DNA from: Stenotrophomonas sp. 610A2
GTDB taxonomy: Bacteria > Pseudomonadota > Gammaproteobacteria > Xanthomonadales > Xanthomonadaceae
Direction of reading: 5' to 3'
Assembly: GCF_030549615.1 (NCBI RefSeq)
Contig: NZ_CP130832.1
Coordinates: 2,046,001-2,110,000, forward strand
DNA: 64,000 nucleotides
Shown: piece by piece, positions 10,372 to 19,173 of the stretch
Position numbering within the stretch: position 1 is the stretch's first letter
Layout of the letters: every line of letters begins with the position of its first letter
Notes under the pieces: model-generated
The model's input: the letters and a program-made list of their open reading frames with translations, nothing else
The model's database searches: none
Told to the model about the DNA's origin: nothing
Translations under genes and position numbers: made by a program

Positions 10372-11000
10372 TTGGTGCACTATTCGAAGTCGCTCGTCAG
10401 TATGGCCACCACATCACTTGCGATTTCAGCCTGCAAATTTTCAACACCCTATCAGGTTTGACACGAGCGAATGAACCACGGGACGCACGACTCAAAGACG
10501 TTGGGGCGAGATATATCATCTGGCGGGGCCGAGCGGCGCCCCATGGGTGACTCTCTCGCTAAAAAGCGGCGGACTTGAATGGGCCAGCTCTATTAATGTC
10601 CAACGAAATCCGACGGACCGGTGTTCTAACCTGGACTGCCCTCTCAAAGCTAAGGACTGAGCCGATCAATGACTCAAGGGCTGAGGATAGAAATTGATAG
10701 CAATGCATGCCCAGCGGAACGTACAGAATGAGGGTGTCCAAGGTACAATGCAGCCCTCCTCGCAGGAATGAGCACACTGCAATGTGGTGACCTCCTGAGA
10801 CAACCTCAAACTGTGCGTTTTTCAACCAATTTGATATGCCGCTCATGGCTGAGCAGCTCCATCAATGACCACAGGCGCCATGGGGTAGCTCGATGTGCAA
10901 ATTCACTCCCGTTCGCAACCTTCCTGAGCGCATCACAGGCACGAATCGTGGCCTTACACCCTGCACTTGAGGCAAACCTTTCACATTCAAGAGCTGCTCC
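10372..11000. other. Island spacer upstream of hsdM, no recognisable gene
   Basis: About 630 bp. Short open frames exist on both strands (for example minus strand 10559-10846), but none has recognisable domains, a good ribosome site or a coding-like pattern. The region probably holds the hsdM promoter near its right end; the base composition there is mixed. I see no repeats. Confidence 0.5.
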
Positions 11001-12536
11001 ATGAACAACAGCGAAATCGTCCAGAAGCTCTGGAACCTCTGCGACGTCCTACGCGACGACGGAATTAATTACAGCGACTACGTCACCGAACTGGTCCTAT
11101 TGCTGTTTGTCAAGATGGAATATGAGCAAGTCCAAAATACCGCTAATTTTGACCATAAGCTCCCTGAAGGTGCACGCTGGCCAGACTTGTCGAGTAAATC
11201 GGGGGCTCACCTGCTAAGTCATTACAGGCAGATGTTGGTAGATTTGGGCCAAAACTGTGATCCTCTGATCGCCGCTATCTACTCAGATGCCAACACTCGA
11301 CTCGAAGAACCCCGCCACCTAGAGCAGTTAATCAAGGGCTTAGACGGTATTGACTGGTTCAGCGCTCGCAAAGATGGTTTGGGTGACCTATATGAGGGCT
11401 TACTGGAGAAAAACGCTAGCGAAACCAAATCTGGCGCTGGTCAATATTTTACTCCGCGACCTTTGATAGACAGCATTATTAGGTGCATCAAACCTGAGCC
11501 CGGTGAGACCATACAAGATCCGGCTGCAGGAACCGCTGGTTTCCTGATAGCCGCCGATGCGTACATTAAGAATAGTACCCATAATCTCGCTGATCTAAAT
11601 GCGAAAGGCCAAGCATTTCAACGCTCCCGCGCTTTTATCGGAGTAGAATTAGTTGCCGGTACGCGTCGTTTGGCGCTTATGAATACTTTACTTCACGGTA
11701 TGGAAGGCGATATACAGGGTTTAGTTCGACTGGGTAGCACGCTAGGCCAAGTCGGTGCAAACTTGCCTAAAGTTGACGTAATACTTTCAAACCCACCCTT
11801 TGGCACGGCAAAAGGGGGCGGTGGTCCTACTCGAGAAGATCTTACTTTCAAAACCAGCAACAAACAGCTGGCTTTTTTACAGCACATTTATCTTGGTCTA
11901 AAGCCAGGTGGGCGCGCTGCCGTCGTGTTACCAGACAACGTACTTTTTGAGAGCGGTGTCGGGACTGAGGTGCGCCGGGAGCTGATGGATAGATGTAATT
12001 TACATACGATTCTGCGCTTGCCAACAGGGATTTTTTACGCTCATGGCGTCAAAACCAATGTCTTATTTTTCCAAAAAGGCCTAGAAGGTAATGTGCGGAA
12101 GCATAAGCGATGCACGCAACGTGTATGGGTTTATGACTTGCGCACTAACATGCCTAATTTTGGGAAACGTAGCCCTTTTGGCTCTGATTATCTAAAATCG
12201 TTTGAAGATGCTTATGGTAATGATCCCAATGGCGGAAGCCCACGGGCTGAAAATATTGAGGGACTAGGTGAATTTAGCCGATTCCGTGTGTTCACTCGGG
12301 CGGATATCGCTGCCCGAGGGGACTCACTAGACATTAGCTGGCTCAAAGGCTCAGAAACACAAGACGAATCCACACCAGAGGCGCTAGCGAATAAGGCCAT
12401 GATGGAATTAACTCAGGCCCTGCGAGAGCTGGAGCAGCTGACGAAATACTTAGGGAGTGATCAGGTCAGCACGCAAAGTAGTATGTCAACGAAACTTACG
12501 GATTTAGATTCATCCGAGGTTAAAAAGGATGTCTGA
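11001..12536 (+). CDS. hsdM: Type I DNA methyltransferase subunit HsdM
   Basis: 511 residues. The N-terminal HsdM helical domain (about 1-130, YVTELVLLLFVKMEYEQ) is followed by the SAM-dependent N6-adenine methylase core. Motif I is DPAAGTAGFL at residue 173 and catalytic motif IV is NPPF at 264-267. HsdM with HsdS methylates adenine in a bipartite target. The gene opens a four-gene operon and overlaps hsdS by 8 bp. DNA is clearly more AT-rich than the chromosome. No hsdR is found on either side, so classic type I restriction is not encoded here. Confidence 0.95.
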   Translation: MNNSEIVQKLWNLCDVLRDDGINYSDYVTELVLLLFVKMEYEQVQNTANFDHKLPEGARWPDLSSKSGAHLLSHYRQMLVDLGQNCDPLIAAIYSDANTRLEEPRHLEQLIKGLDGIDWFSARKDGLGDLYEGLLEKNASETKSGAGQYFTPRPLIDSIIRCIKPEPGETIQDPAAGTAGFLIAADAYIKNSTHNLADLNAKGQAFQRSRAFIGVELVAGTRRLALMNTLLHGMEGDIQGLVRLGSTLGQVGANLPKVDVILSNPPFGTAKGGGGPTREDLTFKTSNKQLAFLQHIYLGLKPGGRAAVVLPDNVLFESGVGTEVRRELMDRCNLHTILRLPTGIFYAHGVKTNVLFFQKGLEGNVRKHKRCTQRVWVYDLRTNMPNFGKRSPFGSDYLKSFEDAYGNDPNGGSPRAENIEGLGEFSRFRVFTRADIAARGDSLDISWLKGSETQDESTPEALANKAMMELTQALRELEQLTKYLGSDQVSTQSSMSTKLTDLDSSEVKKDV

Positions 12537-14292
12537 GCTGCCACATGGATGGGTCGAAATTTCAATCGGTGAACTCGCAGAGGTCACCGCTGGTGGTACT
12601 CCTAGAGCTAATGATGCCGCGAACTTTGCGTATCCAGGTGCTGGTATATCCTGGATCACACCCGCAGACTTAAGTGGCTACAATTCTAAGTTTATTTCGA
12701 CTGGCGCTCGGGACCTCACTCTAAGGGGCTACGAGTCATGCTCTGCAAAGCTTATCCCCGAGGGAAGTATATTATTCAGCAGCCGAGCGCCCATAGGCTA
12801 TGTGGCGATAGCGGAAAATGAGTTGTGCACAAGCCAAGGCTTCAAAAATTTTACTTTCCCCGATGGAATTGATCCTAACTATGCTTTCTACTATCTAAAA
12901 AGCATAAAGGCTGTCGCGGAAGAGCTTGGAACAGGGACCACATTTAAAGAGATCTCTGCAGCCAAGGCGAAGATCTTACCATTCCGGTTAGCCCCAACTG
13001 AAGAACAGATTGTTATTGCAAAAAAACTTGACGAACTGACCGAGCAAAAAGAAAGAATTGAATCTCGAATAAAATCTATTCCTAAAACGATAGAAGAACT
13101 TCGGCAGTCAATCATTGCAGATGCTGTGTCGGGTCTTCTAACTGAGGATTGGCGCGCCAACAATCCGTTTATTGGGAGCGTTGCGAAGCAAGTGGAAGCA
13201 ATTGAAGAAAAAAAACATGGGAAATTGAAGGTTCGAAACCGGGATTTTTCCTGCCAGCCTGAGGATTTATATGAGGTCCCAGAGAGTTGGGAGTGGATAG
13301 CGAACCACCGACTTGCCGAAGACTCTAGCACTGCTATCTGTGCTGGTCCGTTCGGTACAATATTTAAGGCAAAAGACTTTCGCCCCGAAGGAATTCCTAT
13401 AATTTTCCTCCGACACGTGGGGGAGGGGATTTATAAAACAGAAAAGCCGAACTTCATGGATGAAGCGGTATGGAAGGAATTGCACCAGGACTATAGCGTA
13501 CATGGTGGAGAGCTGCTGGTAACGAAACTTGGCGACCCTCCGGGCACGGCGTGTATATACCCCAAGGGAATTGGAGTCGCGATGGTAACGCCTGACGTAA
13601 TCAAGATGAATGTAGATGAGCGCCTTGCGGTGCCAGCCTATCTTTCGTACTTCTTTAACTCAGAAAGGTGCAAGGAGCTAATTGGAAAAATGGCATTCGG
13701 AGCGACACGACTTAGAATCGACATTCCAATGTTCAAAGGTTTCCCAATTCCCTTGCCGCCTCTGAACGAACAAATCGAAATAGTCCAACGCGTTGAAAGC
13801 GCCCTTCGGATTGCAGATGGCATATCTTTAAAGGTAGGTGCCGCTCGCACCTACATTGAAGGGCTTAGCCAAAGTATCTTTGAGAAGGCATTTAATGGTG
13901 AGCTCACGGCAGGCTGGCGTGCCGATAACCCTGAATTAATCAGCGGAGAAAAATCTGTTAACGCCCTGCTTCAGAGTATTAAAAATAACCATGAAAACGC
14001 AGTGCAGTCACTAATCAAACGTAAAAACAAAATCCAGAAAGGCGCTGCGAGCCCTATGACTAAAGTTATTATCTCTGTGACCGAAGCGCTGGCCGCTGCT
14101 GACATCGCCTTGAACGGTCAGCAGCTGATGGAGGCCGCAGGCTATCCAAACGATTGCACAACAGAGCAATTGGAAATCTTCTTTCTTGATGTTCGTGCTG
14201 CTCTCGATCAGGGCGCCATTATTAAAATATCGCGAGATGAAGATCATCAGGATTGGTTTGCTCTGAATAATAAAGTCGAGGGCAAGCAATGA
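12529..14292 (+). CDS. hsdS: Type I specificity subunit HsdS with C-terminal extension
   Basis: 587 residues, longer than the usual 400-450. Two target-recognition domains are visible, about residues 1-190 and 240-440. Each is followed by a conserved helical spacer (TEEQIVIAKKLDELTEQKERI and NEQIEIVQRVESALRIAD). From about residue 500 there is an additional segment (MTKVIISVTEALAAADIALN to the end) that looks like a small separate domain and is not part of a standard HsdS. The subunit dictates the DNA target for HsdM. It starts inside hsdM and its stop overlaps the next ATG (ATGA), so translation is coupled to the ATPase gene. Confidence 0.93.
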   Translation: MSELPHGWVEISIGELAEVTAGGTPRANDAANFAYPGAGISWITPADLSGYNSKFISTGARDLTLRGYESCSAKLIPEGSILFSSRAPIGYVAIAENELCTSQGFKNFTFPDGIDPNYAFYYLKSIKAVAEELGTGTTFKEISAAKAKILPFRLAPTEEQIVIAKKLDELTEQKERIESRIKSIPKTIEELRQSIIADAVSGLLTEDWRANNPFIGSVAKQVEAIEEKKHGKLKVRNRDFSCQPEDLYEVPESWEWIANHRLAEDSSTAICAGPFGTIFKAKDFRPEGIPIIFLRHVGEGIYKTEKPNFMDEAVWKELHQDYSVHGGELLVTKLGDPPGTACIYPKGIGVAMVTPDVIKMNVDERLAVPAYLSYFFNSERCKELIGKMAFGATRLRIDIPMFKGFPIPLPPLNEQIEIVQRVESALRIADGISLKVGAARTYIEGLSQSIFEKAFNGELTAGWRADNPELISGEKSVNALLQSIKNNHENAVQSLIKRKNKIQKGAASPMTKVIISVTEALAAADIALNGQQLMEAAGYPNDCTTEQLEIFFLDVRAALDQGAIIKISRDEDHQDWFALNNKVEGKQ

Positions 14293-15869
14293 AAGTCGAT
14301 AAACTTCACGTCCGGTCGCGCTTTAAGAACCTTGAAAACGTCACCATAGACTTTGACGAACACAACCTGATGACAGTGATCGTAGGAAGAAATGGTTCAG
14401 GAAAGTCCAACGTACTCGAAGCTCTGGTAGTAATTTTCCGAAATCTTGATCTTGGTGAAGGCCCTGCCTTTTCTTATAAATTGACATATCGGCTAGGTCA
14501 AAAGGACACGAAGAGTTGGCAAGAGATCACTATTGATGCCGACCCGGATCGTGGTGGACTGGCAAAACAATATGCAATTCATGCCAGGGACCTGAACGCC
14601 AAAGACTCGTTAAGTGAAATCGAGTTTGAAAAAAGCTGGAAGCAAATCTCGTTTTCTCAAGTTAAGCGGAGCAAAGACGGTAATGCACCGTATCTACCCA
14701 AGTACGTGTTTGCATACTATTCTGGCCCAAGCGATCGATTAGAAAGGTATTTTCGCAAGCACAGAAATGATTTTTATCGAAAACTTCTTCAAGACGAGCT
14801 TGACCTTAAAGGCGAGATTCGACCTCTGTTTTATGCGAAGCCTCACCATAGTCAGTTTGTATTACTTGCTTTTTTCTTATCCCCGCAAGATAGCATCGAA
14901 AAAGAGTTTTTACGTGAACACCTAGGAATAGAGGGGCTGGACAGTATTCATTTTGTAATGCGTCAGCCCGAATGGGCTAAGCAAAAAGGCGAACTATTTT
15001 GGGGCGCCCGCGGTGTAGTTCGTCGATTTCTGGATGACCTCATAGAATATAGTGTCGCGCCAATTAAAGTCACGAGACAAGAGAATTCCTCCCTCACGGG
15101 AAGCAATATTCGAAATGAGTTTTTTCATCTGTTTCTACCGAGTCTAAAGTCACTGCGTGAATTCGCAAAGGATTTGACTGCTGATGAGCTTTTTAAAATG
15201 CTGGAAAGCACTTTATTATCCGAAATAATCTCGGAAGTCAGCATTCGAGTTAAAGTATCCCGCAGCGACACCCCTCTCACCTTTAGAGAGTTAAGTGAGG
15301 GCGAGCAGCAGTTATTGACTGTTCTAGGGCTGGTAAAGTTTACTGGAGGCAAGGACTCCCTTTTTCTGCTAGATGAGCCTGATACTCACCTTAACCCTTC
15401 GTGGGCGGCAAAATACCTAAGTTTTCTGCGAAAATTTGTCCCTAATCATGAGACTAGCCACCTGTTAATGGTTACACACCACCCACTTGCGATTGCGGAA
15501 CTTGAGAAGCAGCAAGTCCAGGTGATGTGGTCCGACGGTGAAGCCCAAGTACATGCTAGTGAGCCGGACGAGAGCCCTAGGGGAATGGGCATTAATCTAA
15601 TCCTCCGCAGCGACATGTTTGGTCTCAAAACCACTTTAGATGATATAACCCAAAAAAAATTGGACTCGCGAAACAAATTGGCGTGCAAGGATACTCTTTC
15701 CGAGGACAAAGTTCAGCGCGAACCGGGGCATCCTCCTGAAACCGAACTTGAATACCTTTCGCGACTCAATCTGGAGCTTGCCGACTTAGGTTTCAATCTG
15801 TCCACCGACGATCCTGACTTTATGGACTACTTGAGAACCAAATACCAAGACAAGTCTAGCGAGGAGTAA
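14289..15869 (+). CDS. SMC/RecF-like AAA ATPase of a restriction-associated (PtuA-like) family
   Basis: 526 residues. Walker A GRNGSGKS is at 33-40, directly after an ABC/SMC-type N-terminal strand. A long middle insertion (about 60-320) precedes the signature LSEGEQQ at 335-341, Walker B LFLLDE at 358-363, the D-loop segment PDTHLNP, and an H-loop region VTHHPLA. This is the AAA_21/OLD-like layout of defence ATPases such as PtuA, and NCBI has a family named restriction system-associated AAA ATPase that this probably joins. There is no TOPRIM domain at the C-terminus. Its start overlaps hsdS by 4 bp and the HNH gene follows 4 bp downstream, which indicates one functional unit. Confidence 0.85.
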   Translation: MKVDKLHVRSRFKNLENVTIDFDEHNLMTVIVGRNGSGKSNVLEALVVIFRNLDLGEGPAFSYKLTYRLGQKDTKSWQEITIDADPDRGGLAKQYAIHARDLNAKDSLSEIEFEKSWKQISFSQVKRSKDGNAPYLPKYVFAYYSGPSDRLERYFRKHRNDFYRKLLQDELDLKGEIRPLFYAKPHHSQFVLLAFFLSPQDSIEKEFLREHLGIEGLDSIHFVMRQPEWAKQKGELFWGARGVVRRFLDDLIEYSVAPIKVTRQENSSLTGSNIRNEFFHLFLPSLKSLREFAKDLTADELFKMLESTLLSEIISEVSIRVKVSRSDTPLTFRELSEGEQQLLTVLGLVKFTGGKDSLFLLDEPDTHLNPSWAAKYLSFLRKFVPNHETSHLLMVTHHPLAIAELEKQQVQVMWSDGEAQVHASEPDESPRGMGINLILRSDMFGLKTTLDDITQKKLDSRNKLACKDTLSEDKVQREPGHPPETELEYLSRLNLELADLGFNLSTDDPDFMDYLRTKYQDKSSEE

Positions 15870-15873
15870 CCTA

Positions 15874-16683
15874 ATGCGTTGGATTTGCAAAGCTGACATA
15901 GAGGAATGCCTAACGCAAGCATGGCGAGAATCAGCTGCTTCGGCTAGGCAAGAGCTTCTTGATGCAGCGGATTCAGCTGCTAGAAAAGTTATTTTGCGCA
16001 AGGTCGCTTCCTCGGATATATGGCGGTCATTCTACGAGTTATTACCCGAAAATCTAAAAAAGAAATGTTGGTATTGTGAATCAACCGACATTCGCGCTGA
16101 TACTCCAGTAGATCATTTTCGACCGAAAAATAAGGTTGAGTCTGTCCTCGATCACTCAGGTTATTGGTGGCTGGCTTTCGAATGGACAAACTACAGATGC
16201 GCATGCACATTTTGTAATAGCAAGAGGGTGTTTGATGAAACGGTAGGCGGAAAAGCTTGTAAGTTTCCCTTGGTCAATCCTGAGCGACGAGCTTTTTCAC
16301 CAACTGATATTCAAGAGCTCGACGATGAAATTCCTGATTTTCTTGATCCATTCAACCCTGACGATGAGAAGCTTCTATGGTTTGATAGGGACGGCAAGCC
16401 GGAGTCGAAACCGGAAGCAACGGAGGAAGAAGTTAGAAAAGTTTCAAACTCAATTGAGATGTTTCACCTTCATGAAACCCGAATAGTCAGAGCACGAAAC
16501 AGAATTAGGATAAATATTGAAAGCGAAGTAAAAAAAATTAGAGAGGGACGAGAAGTCATACAGGCCAAGACAGCTTTGCGCAAAATGGTTCGCGACTCGG
16601 AAACTCTGTCTCGGGCTGCGGTAGTGTATTTAAGACAGCATCGTGATCTTGCAGAGGTAACAGAGATTTTGCGATTAGATTGA
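15874..16683 (+). CDS. HNH nuclease, PtuB/TIGR02646-like partner of the ATPase
   Basis: 269 residues. The HNH core lies at residues 65-118. Zinc pairs are C65-x2-C68 and C111-x2-C114, with catalytic D80-H81 in PVDHFRPKNK and N115 in CNSKR. KFPLVNPE follows, a sequence typical of HNH proteins paired with defence ATPases. The C-terminal half (about 190-265) is charged and helical. In Septu, PtuB is the nuclease that PtuA controls; by analogy this protein would be the effector of the hsdMS-ATPase operon. The role is inferred, since the family is known but this combination is not something I recognise as characterised. Confidence 0.83.
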   Translation: MRWICKADIEECLTQAWRESAASARQELLDAADSAARKVILRKVASSDIWRSFYELLPENLKKKCWYCESTDIRADTPVDHFRPKNKVESVLDHSGYWWLAFEWTNYRCACTFCNSKRVFDETVGGKACKFPLVNPERRAFSPTDIQELDDEIPDFLDPFNPDDEKLLWFDRDGKPESKPEATEEEVRKVSNSIEMFHLHETRIVRARNRIRINIESEVKKIREGREVIQAKTALRKMVRDSETLSRAAVVYLRQHRDLAEVTEILRLD

Positions 16684-16699
16684 TAACATCCCTATTACA

Positions 16700-17462
16700 C
16701 TACACAGGTCCGATTACTAATCGTTACCCTTTATAGGTTCTGCACGAAAATAGTTGTCTCAAACGCCGCAACGCGCAGGCTAGTGTGACCATCGCCGAAA
16801 AGATTTTTGCCAGTTTCTCGAACTGCGTGCCGACACGGCGATGCTTCTTCAGCTAGTCAAACACGTGCTCGATGATGTGCCGCTCAGTATTTGGGGCGGC
16901 CGAACAGACTCGGAAGGCCTGGTTTTGGCTTACGTTTTATGCTGCGCAACGGGATCACTGGTTGCATCCGGTAGCGGTCGCACTAGCGCCGTAGGGCTTC
17001 GGCGTCGTAGCCATTGGCGAGCAATCATTTACAGGGCTTGCGCAGGCGGCTGCGCATAGCTGATGTCGCTAGCTTGCCCGCCGGATAGCAGGAATCGTAG
17101 CGGCACCCCGTTAGCATCGCACAGCAAGTGAATCTTGGTCGTCAGCCCTCCATGGCTGCGGCCGAGCGCGTGATATGGTGGCTCTTCAGGTCTCCTTTTT
17201 TCCCACCGCCGAGGAGGCTCGGGTTGCACGTACTGCGGTGGAATTAATCATCCAGGTGTCCAGCTCGATCAAACCTTGTTCGTTGAGCTTGACGTGGAGG
17301 CGTTTGAGCAGAAGATTGTAACCGTCTCGGTTTCGCCAATCACGAAAGCGTTAATAGACCGTTGACCACGGCCCGAAACGCTCCGACATGTTACGCCAGA
17401 CCGCGCCTGAGCAGAGCCCCCAAAGGATGTCGTTCAGCATCAGTCGGTCTGCATCGCCCTGT
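16700..17462 (-). pseudogene. IS5-family (IS427-like) transposase remnant
   Basis: On the minus strand, recognisable blocks appear in order: MLNDILWGLCSGAVWRNMSE and RFGPWSTVY near 17435-17355, then a stop, then LHVKLNEQGLIELDTWMINS, HALGRSHGGLTTKIHLLCDA, SGGQASDIS, and ERHIIEHVFD followed by a stop, LKKHRRVGTQFEKLAKIF, and CALRRLRQ near 16755. About 35 N-terminal residues are missing, and there are at least two stops and frame changes. No clean terminal repeats were found. The element is dead and lies directly after the defence operon. Confidence 0.75.
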
Positions 17463-17493
17463 ACCGCGTCATCAAGAATGAGAATGGCACCAG

Positions 17494-17690
17494 ATGAAAG
17501 ATCGATCACACGACGATTCAATGGCCGAGCAGTTCCACGCCGATCCGGCCTATGCGGCGGAACTGATGACTAAAGTTCGCCATAACGGCGATTCAGCCGA
17601 GCTGGTCATACTATTGCGACAGATGGCTAAGGCGTTCGGGCATGCTGAGGGGGGGGCTTGCCGATGCAGAGCGCAATCTATCGTCTACAT
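17494..17690 (+). pseudogene. Addiction-module antidote (HTH) gene fragment
   Basis: ATG 17494 gives MKDRSHDDSMAEQFHADPAY and AAELMTKVRHNGDSAELVIL, then LRQMAKAFG, which matches the N-terminal half of the addiction-module antidote family (about 100 residues). After AFGHAEGG the frame is lost at a G8 tract (17649-17656), and the HTH half is not recoverable. The cognate RelE-like toxin normally sits just upstream but is absent, replaced by the IS5 remnant. Not functional. Confidence 0.65.
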
Positions 17691-17694
17691 AATA

Positions 17695-18015
17695 GTATCT
17701 GGCACATTTCATGGTGTTTATGGTGTGACGTTTAATAGGTGATCGATATTGCTTTTATTTTTTCTATGGATGATATTTTATTGGTGCTGGTACTATTCGC
17801 AATTATCTGATTTTATCTTGAAAAAATTATAATAGATAACTATGTTTGTAATGTCGTCAATGGCGTTTTTCATGATGTGCACAGGGCATGCCATTAGAGA
17901 AGTACATCGATACCATGTTCGGGTGGAAAATTCCGACATGGTGCCGAGAAACGTTTTAAACTTCGACGGGCGCTTCATTAATATGGCGTGTGGTCTAGAT
18001 TGGCAGGCCTACTGA
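17695..18015. other. AT-rich spacer without genes
   Basis: Strongly A/T-rich stretch with several TTTTAT and TATAAT-like runs and no open frame of interest. It separates the antitoxin fragment from the DUF3883 remnant. I see no repeat or RNA fold I can name. Confidence 0.5.
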
Positions 18016-19013
18016 TTAATTCTCGGACTTCGGGATAAACTTACCGATGTATACGTAGGGTTCAAGATCGAACGCTCGCTTCAGCTCGAGGGCATCGTAC
18101 TCAGTTATGTTCGGGCTTTCGGACAGCGCGGAGGTAACCATGGCAAGACGCCATGCTGGATTGCAGACCTTTCTCATACTCATTCCGAGTGATAAAGAAT
18201 TGGGGGAGGGACTGGATGTGCCCTTGACCTCGACGTGCCGCACCGATTTACCTTTGGTAAAAACAAAGTCATAACCACACGTTAAATGCGTAACGCGTTC
18301 GTAGGCATATCATTTTATTTTGTAATGCTCAATGACGGCGCATTCCGCTGCTAACTCCACCTTTTTCCGATGTTCTGGTGTACCGAATCCTTTTAGAGGG
18401 TCAGCCGCGTCGAGTTCGGGATCAGGTAACGAGCCTTCGTTAGGGTTCTGGATAACAAATCGGGTCATCGCTTTCAGGCGACTCTTGAGAAGTTCCAGCA
18501 CGCGCTTTTTGTTCTCGTTGGTGTCTACGCCAGGCCCTTCTAGGAAGGAATATTTGCCCTGCCTCACGGATGGATCCGAGAAAGGCATAATCCGGTACTC
18601 GGGCGGAATGAAGTATGCGGTCTTGCTAGAGATACAGTACGACCAGTCATAGGCCGGGTGCGTAGCATCCCCTCGTTTTTTGATAAAACTATCCGGGGGG
18701 TCGAGCCATTCACCATGCAGGGTGGCATTTTCGTACCATCCGACAACATGGACGCCGGTGTGTTTTGGATTTTTCGCGAGACAGATCACCGTCCAACCAT
18801 TTGGATCATCGTTCGAAGGCGCATACTCGCTTGCTTGTGGCGGAACATAACAATAGTAGGTTCCATCAGGCCCAGGGCTAAAGTTGAACGCCTCATGGCC
18901 CCGTCCTTCGTTTTTTTGCCCTTGTTTTCGTTGAGCCACCCAAAATTACCGTCGACCGCCCCGCCGCGATAGTATTCTGACCAGCCAAACTTTACCCATA
19001 GATTTTTTTTCAC
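18016..19013 (-). pseudogene. DUF3883 (NO VEIN C-terminal-like) protein gene, broken at four or more sites
   Basis: The original protein can be pieced together from 19013 down. It starts MKKNLWVKFGWSEYYRGG and shifts frame at an A7 tract (near 18918). It then runs through NEGRGHEAFNFSPGPDGTYY and on to AECAVIEHYKIK. A TGA stop there is followed in the same frame by YAYERVTHLTCGYDFVF and RHVEVKGTSSPSP, the DUF3883 core with the nuclease-like EVK. The next stretch reads correctly only in another frame (QFFITRNEYEKGLQ) and then returns to NPAWRLAMVTSALSE. DUF3883 domains often occur in restriction and defence proteins. The N-terminal half is not a domain I recognise. Confidence 0.75.
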
Positions 19014-19173
19014 AGACCATTCCCTTCTTCAGATTTATTCCTGTCTATCGAGCTTGATCAGCAAACCGCAGGCGACCGACGGCCATCGGTTGCGGGCGGG
19101 ACGCTGTGCTGTTCATGCAGCAACACCGCGCCGCGCGCGGGTAGGCACGAAGCGCGGTACCTGCGAAGGTCGA

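Noticed and set aside
10559..10846. 95-codon minus-strand frame upstream of hsdM
   Set aside because: No domain, no ribosome site, unusual composition; nothing supports coding.
10372..11000. hsdR remnant upstream of hsdM
   Set aside because: No DEAD-box, Walker A or endonuclease PD-ExK motif could be found in any frame here or after the HNH gene.
16700..17462. A functional IS5-family element
   Set aside because: The transposase has several stops and frame changes, a missing N-terminus and no clear terminal repeats.
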